Both the position numbers and the translations under genes were made by a program. DNA of 64,000 bases from an uncultured Polaribacter sp. Its GTDB lineage: Bacteria; Bacteroidota; Bacteroidia; Flavobacteriales; Flavobacteriaceae. Positions 9,588 through 17,978 of this stretch are shown in pieces. The notes beneath the pieces were generated by a model. It saw only the letters and a program-made list of their open reading frames with translations. It was not told the origin of the DNA and ran no database searches. Numbering within the stretch: position 1 is the stretch's first letter; the number at the start of each line of letters is the position of its first letter. The stretch lies in the NCBI GenBank assembly GCA_943788045.1, contig CALSOT010000007.1, positions 62,001 through 126,000 of the forward strand, in the 5' to 3' direction.

Positions 9588-10466
9588 TTAAAAACGTTGA
9601 AAAAATGTCCAAATATCATCAAATAAATTAGGGTTTCCCCAATGTAAATTATGCGCACCATCTTCAACTCTTAGATACCTTACTTCTTTATTATTTGAAC
9701 AATCTTTGTAAATGTAAAGTGTATTGTTTCCTAAATTTTGAATTTCTGGAGTTTGGTTGCAATTAAACTTATTTGCCCATAATTTAGCACTTTCTAAAGC
9801 ATCTAAAAAAACGTGTCCTAATTTTGGACCACCATCAATCGGAATTGTAGAATCTGCAGCTCCATTTATTTGATAAATAGAAATAGGATTTGTGTCTGGT
9901 AACAACGGTGTACTTTCCATTAATTGCGATACAATTGGTGCAATTGCTTTAAAATGATTTGTTTGAATAGCAAGTGTGTTCACCATACCAGAACCATTAG
10001 AAGTTCCTATTGCATACATTCTATCAAAGTCTAAATTATTATACTTTTTTAATTCTTCTATAATCAAGTTAACAAAAGCTACATCGTCTGCTTTTGAAGG
10101 CTCTGTACCCAAATTCCATGATTCCAAATAGCCTTGAGGATAGATTCCTACAAATTCTCCACTATTTGTAAATTTATTAAGTTTATTCACCCAACTTGTA
10201 TTTGTGCCACCTCTTCCATGAAACGCGAGAACTACAGGGTAGTCTTTGCTTGTATCAACGGTAACTGGAGTTTGAATAATTACAGAACGCTCTTGAGCAA
10301 CACCCTCTATAATTTGTGTAATATTAATTGTTTTGGTTTTTAAAGTAAGTAGTGTTGAATTATCAATAGCATCATCATCAATTATATTTTCATCTCCTGC
10401 ATTTCGACATCCGAAGAAAGACGTTGTAAAAAGTAGAAAAAGCGCAATATATTTTTTATAAACCAT
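9588..10466 (-). CDS. CE1-like esterase lipoprotein (feruloyl/acetylxylan esterase, LpqC-like)
   Basis: Alpha/beta hydrolase of the PHB-depolymerase/feruloyl-esterase type, 292 residues. A lipoprotein signal ends at FFGC (Cys20). Serine nucleophile Ser156 lies in GTSNGSG; Asp205 (NGAADSTIP) and His272 (DGAHNLHW) complete a likely triad, and AFHGRGGT forms the oxyanion region. Its place in a xylan operon suggests removal of acetyl or feruloyl groups from xylan side chains at the cell envelope. It is the last gene of the minus-strand xylose operon, 6 bp after the transaldolase-like gene, and converges on the GH11 gene. Exact acyl specificity is unknown. Confidence 0.85.
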   Translation of the reverse strand: MVYKKYIALFLLFTTSFFGCRNAGDENIIDDDAIDNSTLLTLKTKTINITQIIEGVAQERSVIIQTPVTVDTSKDYPVVLAFHGRGGTNTSWVNKLNKFTNSGEFVGIYPQGYLESWNLGTEPSKADDVAFVNLIIEELKKYNNLDFDRMYAIGTSNGSGMVNTLAIQTNHFKAIAPIVSQLMESTPLLPDTNPISIYQINGAADSTIPIDGGPKLGHVFLDALESAKLWANKFNCNQTPEIQNLGNNTLYIYKDCSNNKEVRYLRVEDGAHNLHWGNPNLFDDIWTFFQRF

Positions 10467-10472
10467 AACTTT

Positions 10473-11126
10473 TTAATTTCCTTTTTTATAATCTTCTAAA
10501 AACTTAGCTAAACCACTATCAGTAAGTGGATGCTTTAACAACCCTGTAATTGATGATAGAGGGCCTGTAATTACATCAGAGCCTAATTTAGCACAGTTGA
10601 TAACATGCATTGTATTTCTAACAGATGCTGCTAAAATTTGAGTTTCAAAACCATAATTGTCATAAATAATTCTTATTTCTTCAATGAGGTTTAAACCATC
10701 TGTAGAAATATCATCCAACCTTCCTAGAAAAGGAGAGACATACGTTGCTCCCGCCTTTGCTGCTAATAATGCTTGCCCAGCAGAAAAAACTAGTGTCACA
10801 TTCGTCCTAATACCTTTGTCAGAAAAATACTTACACGCTTTTACACCATCTGCAATCATTGGAAGCTTTACAACTATTTGAGAATGTAAAGCTGCCAATT
10901 CTTCTCCTTGCTCAATCATTCCGTCGTAATCCGTTGCAATTACTTCTGCTGAAACATCTCCTGTTACAATATTACAAATCTTCTTATAATGATTTAAAAT
11001 GTTTTGAGCACCAGTAATACCTTCCTTAGCCATTAAAGATGGATTTGTTGTTACACCATCTAAAATGCCTAAAGCTTCTGCCTCTGCAATATCATTTAAA
11101 TTTGCTGTGTCTATAAAAAATTTCAT
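10473..11126 (-). CDS. Transaldolase / fructose-6-phosphate aldolase-like protein
   Basis: Small (217-residue) class I aldolase of the TalC/Fsa subfamily. [13 protein letters not shown] and [13 protein letters not shown] are the subfamily N-terminus; the Schiff-base lysine is Lys87 in VVKLPM. It would serve the non-oxidative pentose phosphate pathway, carrying carbon from xylulose-5-phosphate into hexose phosphates, or act as an Fsa-type aldolase. The position between xylose isomerase and an esterase fits a transaldolase role in pentose catabolism. No signal peptide; cytoplasmic. Confidence 0.92.
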   Translation of the reverse strand: MKFFIDTANLNDIAEAEALGILDGVTTNPSLMAKEGITGAQNILNHYKKICNIVTGDVSAEVIATDYDGMIEQGEELAALHSQIVVKLPMIADGVKACKYFSDKGIRTNVTLVFSAGQALLAAKAGATYVSPFLGRLDDISTDGLNLIEEIRIIYDNYGFETQILAASVRNTMHVINCAKLGSDVITGPLSSITGLLKHPLTDSGLAKFLEDYKKGN

Positions 11127-11226
11127 TTTTTCTGTTATGAACTAATTTTAAATATTTTAATACTTGTTTGCTTACTTTTTAGCCTCTCAACCTGGCTTTT
11201 GTAAAATCTAATCAATTGAAAAATTA

Positions 11227-12543
11227 TTATATATATTGATTGATAATATTTTCAAACAATTCTTGCTTGCCACTTTGAAGTGTTAGTTCTCCATTTTCTT
11301 GAGCAATTTTATACAAATCGGAAAGTTCTAATTTTCCTCCTTCAAAATCTTTTCCTTTTCCTGCATCAAAAGAACTGTATCTTTTTTCTCTTAATGCTTT
11401 ATAAGACGATGATTGCATTATTTTATCAGCCGTAATTAAAGCTCTAGCAAAGGTGTCTGCACCCCCAATATGTGCGTGAAAAACATCTTCTATATCTGTA
11501 GAGTTTCTTCGGATTTTTGCATCAAAATTAACACCTCCACCTTGTAAACCGCCAGCTTCTATAAACACTAACATTGCTTCTGTAGTTTCTTGAATGTTGT
11601 TTGGAAATTGATCTGTGTCCCAACCGTTTTGATAATCGCCTCTATTTGCATCTATACTTCCTAGCATTCCCGCTTTTGCAGCAACTGCTAATTCGTGCTG
11701 CATTGTGTGTTGTGCAAGAGTAGCGTGGTTTACTTCGATATTCATCTTAAAATCTTTGTCTAAGCCATATTCTCTTAAGAAACCTATTGCTGTTGCAGAA
11801 TCGAAATCATATTGATGTTTCATTGGTTCCATAGGTTTTGGTTCTATAAAGAAAGTACCTTTAAAACCTTGTGCTCTTGCATAATCTCTTGCCATTGTTA
11901 AAAATTGAGCCATATGATCCAATTCACGACCCATATCTGTGTTTAATAAAGACATATAACCTTCTCTACCTCCCCAAAAAACATAGTTTTCTCCATTTAA
12001 TTTGATAGTTGCATCTAATGCTAATTTTACTTGAGCGCCTGCTCTTGCAACCACATTAAAATCAGGATTTGTAGAAGCACCATTCATATAACGTGGATTT
12101 GAAAAACAGTTGGCTGTTCCCCATAATAATTTCACATTATTTTCTGCTTGTTTTGTTTTAATATAATCTGTAATTGTATTTAACCTTGCTTCAGATTCTG
12201 ATAAAGTTGATGCTTCTTGTATCAAATCGAAATCATGAAAACAGAAATAATCAAACCCCATTTTATTGATAAATTCAAAAGCTGCATCTGCTTTATCTTT
12301 TGCAGCTTGAATTGGGTTAGAAGCTTTATCCCACTCAAAATTTTGAGTTCCTGGGCCAAAAGGATCAGATCCTTGTCCACAGAAAGTATGCCAATAGGCA
12401 ATTGAGAATTTAAACCATTCTTTCATTTTTTTTCCAGCAACTACTTGTTCTGGATTGTAATATTTGAATGCTAGAGGATTGTCTGATTCTTTTCCTTCAA
12501 ATTGAATTTTATTAATTCCCTTAAAATATTCTTTATTTGCCAT
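11227..12543 (-). CDS. xylA: Xylose isomerase
   Basis: Converts D-xylose to D-xylulose in the cytoplasm. Full-length class II isomerase (438 residues) with the catalytic FHDFD segment (His103, Asp106) and the metal/substrate motif IEPKPMEP (Glu234, Lys236), plus [12 protein letters not shown] near the C-terminus. It lies 78 bp downstream of xylulokinase on the same strand and 100 bp upstream of the transaldolase-like gene, so the three read as one operon. Confidence 0.98.
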   Translation of the reverse strand: MANKEYFKGINKIQFEGKESDNPLAFKYYNPEQVVAGKKMKEWFKFSIAYWHTFCGQGSDPFGPGTQNFEWDKASNPIQAAKDKADAAFEFINKMGFDYFCFHDFDLIQEASTLSESEARLNTITDYIKTKQAENNVKLLWGTANCFSNPRYMNGASTNPDFNVVARAGAQVKLALDATIKLNGENYVFWGGREGYMSLLNTDMGRELDHMAQFLTMARDYARAQGFKGTFFIEPKPMEPMKHQYDFDSATAIGFLREYGLDKDFKMNIEVNHATLAQHTMQHELAVAAKAGMLGSIDANRGDYQNGWDTDQFPNNIQETTEAMLVFIEAGGLQGGGVNFDAKIRRNSTDIEDVFHAHIGGADTFARALITADKIMQSSSYKALREKRYSSFDAGKGKDFEGGKLELSDLYKIAQENGELTLQSGKQELFENIINQYI

Positions 12544-12621
12544 TGTTTTTAGTTTTTCGCCATTAGCATTTCACTTTTGACATGTTGTATTATGGGTTTA
12601 CAGACTGTAAGCCAATTGTTT

Positions 12622-14109
12622 TTATTTATGATTTAAAACCAAGTCTAATTCTTTTTTCCAGTTATTATATGCCATTAAATATGGTTTTTGGTCTTTAAAA
12701 GGCATAAACGTCATTACATGATCATTGTCCATTATTGTTTTTGCAAAAGATTCAAAATCACCTTTGTGAAGATTCGCGGCTCTCGCAGCACCAATTGCGC
12801 CTGTTGTGTTGTAAATTTCTATTTCTTGCTGAATTAATGTAGCTACCGTATTTGCAAAAATTTCCGAGCGAAATAAATTATCATTTCCAGCTCTTATAAC
12901 ACTAGCTTTTATGCCATCAGATTTTAAAATTTCCATTCCATAGAAAAATGAAAAAGCGATACCTTCTAAAGCGGCTCTGCACATATGTCCTTTATGATGA
13001 TTGTTGAGGTTTAGATTTACAATTCTAGTACCTATTTCTTGATTATTTAGCATACGTTCTGCACCATTTCCAAAAGGAATTAAGCAAACCCCATCTGAAC
13101 CAACAGGTATTTCTGACGCTAAATTATTCATTTCTTCATAAGAATTTACAGCTAAATTATTGAGTAGCCATCTATATTGAATTCCTGCACCATTTATACA
13201 TAAAAGTTTTCCAATTCTTGTTGCAGATTTTTTTTGATAATTTACGTGTGCAAAGTTGTTGACTCTTGAACTTTCTTTGGCAGATAAACTATCTGTAACA
13301 GCATATACAACACCGGAAGTTCCGCCAGTTGCAGCTACTTCTCCAGGATTAAAAACATTAAGTGATAAAGCATTGTTTGGTTGATCTCCTGCTCTGTAGT
13401 AAATTGGAGTTCCTGCAGCAATTCCGCTCTCTTTTTCTCCTTTTTCATCAACTAAAGATTGTATGCCAAAAGTATCAACAATTTCTGGGATAAGTGTTTT
13501 ATCGATACCATAATTTTCTAATAAAAAATCAGCAATTGTATCTTTTTTAAAATCCCAAAAAATACCTTCAGATAATCCAGAAATGGTAGTGTTTATTTTG
13601 TTTGAAAACCTGTAAGCAATATAATCTCCAGGCAACATAAACTTATGTGCTTGATTGTATATGTCAGGTTCGTTTTCTTTAACCCATTTTAGTTTTGAAG
13701 CAGTAAAATTTGCAGGCGAATTTAATAGTTGTGCAGCACATTTTTCTTCACCAATTTTAGTAAAAGCCTTGTTACCAATTTCCACAGCTCTGCTGTCACA
13801 CCAAATTATACTTTTTCTTAAAGGTTTCCCGTTCTTATCAACTAAAACCAAACCGTGCATTTGGTAAGAAATACCAATTCCTTTAATTTGGGTTCTGCTT
13901 ATATTATATTGTTTTTTTAAATTCTTTATGGCATTACAAATATGCAGCCACCAATCATTTGGTTTTTGTTCTGCCCAACCATTTTTTTGAGCAAACATGC
14001 CCATTTCTTCTTTTGGCTCTTGTACTACTCCTAAACTTTTGCCTGAAGAAATTTCTACTAAAGCTGCTTTAATTGAAGAGCTACCAATATCTAATCCTAG
14101 ATTATACAT
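12622..14109 (-). CDS. xylB: Xylulokinase (FGGY family)
   Basis: Phosphorylates D-xylulose to xylulose-5-phosphate. It has the two-domain FGGY sugar-kinase layout, 495 residues: the N-terminal ATPase motif LDIGSSSIKAAL (phosphate 1 loop), YQMHGLVLVD, a GDQPNNAL segment with the expected catalytic Asp, and the C-terminal CRAALEGIAFSF and GAIGAARAA motifs. First gene of the minus-strand xylose operon, transcribed from the 650-bp divergent spacer. The nearby isomerase supports xylulose rather than another ketose as substrate. Confidence 0.97.
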   Translation of the reverse strand: MYNLGLDIGSSSIKAALVEISSGKSLGVVQEPKEEMGMFAQKNGWAEQKPNDWWLHICNAIKNLKKQYNISRTQIKGIGISYQMHGLVLVDKNGKPLRKSIIWCDSRAVEIGNKAFTKIGEEKCAAQLLNSPANFTASKLKWVKENEPDIYNQAHKFMLPGDYIAYRFSNKINTTISGLSEGIFWDFKKDTIADFLLENYGIDKTLIPEIVDTFGIQSLVDEKGEKESGIAAGTPIYYRAGDQPNNALSLNVFNPGEVAATGGTSGVVYAVTDSLSAKESSRVNNFAHVNYQKKSATRIGKLLCINGAGIQYRWLLNNLAVNSYEEMNNLASEIPVGSDGVCLIPFGNGAERMLNNQEIGTRIVNLNLNNHHKGHMCRAALEGIAFSFFYGMEILKSDGIKASVIRAGNDNLFRSEIFANTVATLIQQEIEIYNTTGAIGAARAANLHKGDFESFAKTIMDNDHVMTFMPFKDQKPYLMAYNNWKKELDLVLNHK

Positions 14110-14137
14110 GTAATTACGAGGTGTATTTATATATATC

Positions 14138-14145
14138 CAAAAGTA
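14138..14145 (-). promoter_or_regulatory. Candidate -7 box for the xylose operon
   Basis: TACTTTTG on the minus strand fits the Bacteroidota -7 consensus TAnnTTTG and lies 29 bp upstream of the xylB start. A convincing -33 element is not seen. Confidence 0.35.
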
Positions 14146-14687
14146 TTTTAAAATGGATTAAAGACGTATTAAAAATGGGTCAATTAATAATAAACTTGAA
14201 GCAATATTGATTCTCGAAATCACTTTTTTTTTATATTTAGAAAATACCTTTTAAAAGCACTTTATCTACTTAAACTTATACCTGTATTGGTTTAAATTTA
14301 AAGACACTAATTTCATCCCAAACAATTAAGCTGGTTATTTTTTACCAAAAGTTTTAGGAAATATTTTACGGATTCCAGCACTTTTGATAAATTAGAACGT
14401 ACCCCTTATGAACGCGACGCTATAATTAAAAATATTGGTATCGTCTATAATTTTCATGATGTGCATTAACTATTTAAAGAAAAGTCATATTACCCTTTCA
14501 AAAAATCATTTCACCCCCAATTTTTTTAGGTATTAAACTAATATTGTAAAGTTAGCTGATAACTCTAAAAGCGTTTTTATTTAATACACATAATTTCAAA
14601 TATATAAAAGTGGTTTTTGAAATTGAATTTGCATCAAAATTTATAGGATTATCCTCAAAAACATCAGAAACAAAAAATATTGAAACT

Positions 14688-14695
14688 TAAATTTG
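14688..14695 (+). promoter_or_regulatory. Candidate -7 box for the sulfatase-GH10 unit
   Basis: TAAATTTG fits TAnnTTTG and lies about 67 bp upstream of the sulfatase start. No clear -33 element accompanies it. Confidence 0.35.
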
Positions 14696-14762
14696 TATTG
14701 AGTTGTTTTGCGAATAATCAATTGATTCAATACTCGATAATAATTAAAAAAATAGAAACACA

Positions 14763-16646
14763 ATGAGAATTTTTCTTTTTACACTTATTTGTATCGTCGG
14801 TTTTCAAACTTTGTTTTCTCAACAAAATGCAAATTATAAAAAACCGAATATATTATTTATTGCTGTTGATGATTTAAAACCAACAATGGGTGTTTATGGA
14901 GACAGTTTTGCTATAACACCTAATATTGATGCAATAGCTAAAAACGGGACTACTTTTTTAAACAACCATGTGCAACAAGCCATTTGTGGCCCATCAAGAG
15001 CGAGTGTTTTAACAGGAAAAAGACCAGATTACACCAAGGTTTGGGATTTAAAAACAAAAATGAGGGATATAAACCCACATATTTTAACAATACCAGAACA
15101 TTTTAAAAATAATGGTTACCAAACTATAGGGTTAGGTAAAATTTATGATCCAAGATGTGTAGACAAAGATAAAGACAAACCTTCATGGAGTGTTCCTCAT
15201 ATCAAAGAAAGTACTTTTAAATATCCTAAAGGATTCAAATCGCCAGCTTTAGGGTTTTATCAGAGTAAAGAAATAACAACTAAAGTGTATGCTTTGATGA
15301 ATGAGGCAAAAAGAAAAGGTGAAAAAAATGCAAATGAATATGTACGAAACCGTTATAAACCACCTTTTGAAAATGCTGACGTGCCTGATGGTGCATATGT
15401 AGATGGAGCAATAGCAAATAGAAGTATTGAACTTTTAGAAAATATGGACGTTTCTAAACCTTTCTTTTTAGCAGTTGGCTTTAAACGTCCTCACTTGCCT
15501 TTTGTAGCTCCAAAAAAATATTGGGATATGTATGATGAGAATAAAATTAAGTTAGCTTCTTATCAAAATAAGTCCAAAAACGCAGTAGATATTGCTTATC
15601 ATAAATCTGGTGAAATGCGCAGTTATAAATCTCCTGAGCTTAAATATAGATCTAATAACCAAGGATTGCTTGAGTTAGATAAAGATTTTCAAAGAAAATT
15701 GATTCATGGCTATTATGCGGCAACAAGTTATATTGATGCTCAAATAGGAAAGGTTGTTGCCAAGTTAAAAGAAAAAGGGTTAGATAAAAACACAATAATT
15801 GTACTTTGGGGAGATCATGGATGGCATTTAGGAGATCATAGTTTATGGAACAAACATTCTAATTTTGAACAAGCAACTCGCTCTCCTCTGGTTATTTACA
15901 ACCCAAGAGTTCATAAGGGATTTAAGGTTGATACTCCAACAGAATTTGTAGACTTATTTCCTACTTTAACAGTAATGGCTGGAATAAATACACCAAAAAA
16001 TTTGGACGGAGTAAGTTTAAATAATCAAATTAATGGTGAAAAAAATACTTCAAAACTTTTTGCAGTTAGTCAATATCCAAGAGGTCCTAAAATGGGCTAT
16101 AGTTTTAGAACAAAACAATACAGATACACCGTTTGGATTAATAATAAAAAAAGTACAGAGCCAATTTATAAAGAAGATATTCATGGTGAAGAATTGTACG
16201 ATTACAAAGTTGATTTTAACGAAACCGAAAATAAAATTGAGGACAAAAATTATCAAAAAACAAAAACTACATTTCAAACTTTAGCAGCTCGCTATTTTAA
16301 TTCTCAAATTACTACTAAAAAAGTGGTAGAAACAAAAAAAGATATTCCGAGAAAAAATAAATATGCACAAAACAGAGCTAATGTAGTATCAGAATTTATC
16401 ACAAAACAGATGAGTTTATCCAATAGTAAATCAACTTTTTTAAATGAAACCCTCTATAATAAGTATGCGTCTAATGCAGAAAAAACAAGAGGTAAAGGTC
16501 TGTCAAATGAGGAAAAAGGGGTTATTTATAAAGCCACTTTTAACGCGACAAGAAAAATTCTAATGCAAAAATTTAGCACAATAGAAATTTCTGAAATTAA
16601 TAAGTTAGAAAGAAAAAAGCAAAAAGAATTAAGTAATAAAAATTAA
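14763..16646 (+). CDS. Sulfatase (S1 family, iduronate-2-sulfatase-like)
   Basis: Complete 627-residue exported sulfatase. Signal peptide 1-20 (ending FSQ), metal aspartates Asp36-Asp37 in IAVDDLKP, and the formylglycine site ICGPSRASVLTG with Cys75. WGDHGWHLGDHSLWNKHS carries further metal ligands. The layout resembles S1_7 enzymes. A lysine-rich C-terminal extension of roughly 130 residues (about 500-627, ending ERKKQKELSNKN) follows the usual sulfatase core and is unexplained. It needs a formylglycine-generating or anaerobic sulfatase-maturing enzyme encoded elsewhere. The GH10-like gene starts 4 bp after its stop, so the two are an operon. That pairing suggests a sulfated xylose-containing glycan. 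Confidence 0.93.
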   Translation: MRIFLFTLICIVGFQTLFSQQNANYKKPNILFIAVDDLKPTMGVYGDSFAITPNIDAIAKNGTTFLNNHVQQAICGPSRASVLTGKRPDYTKVWDLKTKMRDINPHILTIPEHFKNNGYQTIGLGKIYDPRCVDKDKDKPSWSVPHIKESTFKYPKGFKSPALGFYQSKEITTKVYALMNEAKRKGEKNANEYVRNRYKPPFENADVPDGAYVDGAIANRSIELLENMDVSKPFFLAVGFKRPHLPFVAPKKYWDMYDENKIKLASYQNKSKNAVDIAYHKSGEMRSYKSPELKYRSNNQGLLELDKDFQRKLIHGYYAATSYIDAQIGKVVAKLKEKGLDKNTIIVLWGDHGWHLGDHSLWNKHSNFEQATRSPLVIYNPRVHKGFKVDTPTEFVDLFPTLTVMAGINTPKNLDGVSLNNQINGEKNTSKLFAVSQYPRGPKMGYSFRTKQYRYTVWINNKKSTEPIYKEDIHGEELYDYKVDFNETENKIEDKNYQKTKTTFQTLAARYFNSQITTKKVVETKKDIPRKNKYAQNRANVVSEFITKQMSLSNSKSTFLNETLYNKYASNAEKTRGKGLSNEEKGVIYKATFNATRKILMQKFSTIEISEINKLERKKQKELSNKN

Positions 16647-16650
16647 TTTT

Positions 16651-17730
16651 ATGAAACTATTTAATCAATTTTTATTGACGCTTTTTTTATTTTCAGTTCT
16701 TAACATAAGTGCGCAAATTGAAAGTAAAAATATAAATTACTCTAATGATTTATTAGTTGGAGCAACATTAAATTATAATGAATTAAATACTAAAAAAGAA
16801 TCACTTTTTTTAAAGGATTTTAAGTATTTAACACCTGCAAATGCTGCAAAACAATCTAGGATTCATCCAAGACCAAATGTTTGGAGATGGGAGCAAATTG
16901 ATGAATTTATTGCCTTTTCAAAAAAAAATAATTTAATTGTCAGGCTTCATGGACCTATAAGTCCCCAAGCATCAAAATGGGCAAAAGAAGATCACAGAAC
17001 AGCAGAAGAATTAAATATAAATATGACTGAATTTACTACTGCCTTTGCAAAGAGATTTAATGATGTGCCTCAAGTCAAATGGATGGATGTTGTAAATGAA
17101 ACTGTCTTGGCAAATGGAAAATGGTTTGGGCCTAAAAAAGGTACTGATAAATGGGAAAATCCTTGGTTAAAATTGGGATTAGATGAAAACGGATATCCAT
17201 TATACATCTTAAAATCTTTCGAAATTGCTACCAAATTTGCTCCTAACATTAAGTTAGTGTATAATCAAAATTCTGGCATGCAAACTCAAATGTGGGAGAA
17301 AATTAAAAATACAATCTTGTATATCCGTTCCAAAGGTTTTAGGGTAGATGCAATTGGTTGGCAAGCACACATACTACTTGCTAATTCTACAAAGGAAATA
17401 GCAGAAAACCCAAATCAAGAATTCAAAAAATTGGCTAATTTAATTGATTGGGCTCATCAACATAAATTAGGTTTTCATGTAACAGAATTAGATTATTTTA
17501 TTAAAGATACAAGTGAACTTAAAAAAGGACATAAAAATCAAGCCTTAATTTATAAAAAGCTTATTAAAGTTCTAAAAGATAAAGCAAAAAATGGATTGGT
17601 TACACTCAATTTATGGGATTTAAGTATAAGAACCAAAAAAGGTAAAGTAGGCGAATTCCATTCAATATATGATGCTAATTTTAAACCGACACCTGCATAT
17701 AATGTAATTAAAAAAGCGATGACAAAATGA
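16651..17730 (+). CDS. Divergent GH10-family xylanase
   Basis: GH10 barrel, 359 residues, exported (signal 1-21, ending ISAQ). Acid/base Glu150 (WMDVVNE) and nucleophile Glu279 (HVTELDY) are both kept, so it should be catalytic. Several subsite residues differ from the GH10 at 5050: the HTLVWHSQ loop is replaced by RLHGPISPQASKW, and the C-terminal FWGVTDKTSW region by LWDLSIRTKKG. It lies 4 bp after a sulfatase. Altered glycone and aglycone subsites may fit a sulfated or mixed-linkage xylan; this is inference. Family assignment is firm. Confidence 0.88.
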   Translation: MKLFNQFLLTLFLFSVLNISAQIESKNINYSNDLLVGATLNYNELNTKKESLFLKDFKYLTPANAAKQSRIHPRPNVWRWEQIDEFIAFSKKNNLIVRLHGPISPQASKWAKEDHRTAEELNINMTEFTTAFAKRFNDVPQVKWMDVVNETVLANGKWFGPKKGTDKWENPWLKLGLDENGYPLYILKSFEIATKFAPNIKLVYNQNSGMQTQMWEKIKNTILYIRSKGFRVDAIGWQAHILLANSTKEIAENPNQEFKKLANLIDWAHQHKLGFHVTELDYFIKDTSELKKGHKNQALIYKKLIKVLKDKAKNGLVTLNLWDLSIRTKKGKVGEFHSIYDANFKPTPAYNVIKKAMTK

Positions 17731-17873
17731 TGGATTCTATTACAAAGAGTTGTGTTATTGTCTTTTTTATTTTAATAAGTTCATTACATTTTCTGCACAA
17801 AACAAAATTGAAAAAACTTACTTTATTAATTTCATTTTTTTAGGATTTATACAAAGTATGCTTCAAAAACTAT
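17727..17873 (+). pseudogene. Remnant of an exported-protein gene (signal peptide only)
   Basis: An ATG overlapping the GH10 stop opens a frame encoding MDSITKSCVIVFFILISSL, which looks like a signal peptide. After a one-base shift the frame continues as ITFSAQNKIEKTYFINFIF and then stops. This fits the start of a degraded secreted-protein gene. The following sequence to 17978 holds only a promoter candidate. Confidence 0.35.
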
Positions 17874-17916
17874 AAGGTTTGACACAAATGTCATAGTTAA
17901 ATAATACTAATAAAAA

Positions 17917-17924
17917 TAACTTTG
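17917..17924 (+). promoter_or_regulatory. Candidate -7 box for the large T9SS gene
   Basis: TAACTTTG matches TAnnTTTG exactly, 54 bp upstream of the ATG at 17979. A TTTG farther upstream is too distant to be a standard -33 element. Confidence 0.4.
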
Positions 17925-17978
17925 TTAGTGTAGAAGCAAAATTTAATCAACTTTAAGTTAAAACGAATTAAATAATTT

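Larger units (their letters stand above)
14110..14762. other. Divergent spacer between xylB and the second sulfatase, with a possible coding remnant
   Basis: A 653-bp region without an intact gene. It should hold the promoters of both flanking operons. On the plus strand a frame open from about 14313 to 14469 reads as plausible protein (SFRKYFTDSSTFDKLERTPY, then ERDAIIKNIG, ending HDVH-stop) but has no start codon. It may be the 3' scrap of a lost gene; I do not recognise it. Confidence 0.45.
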
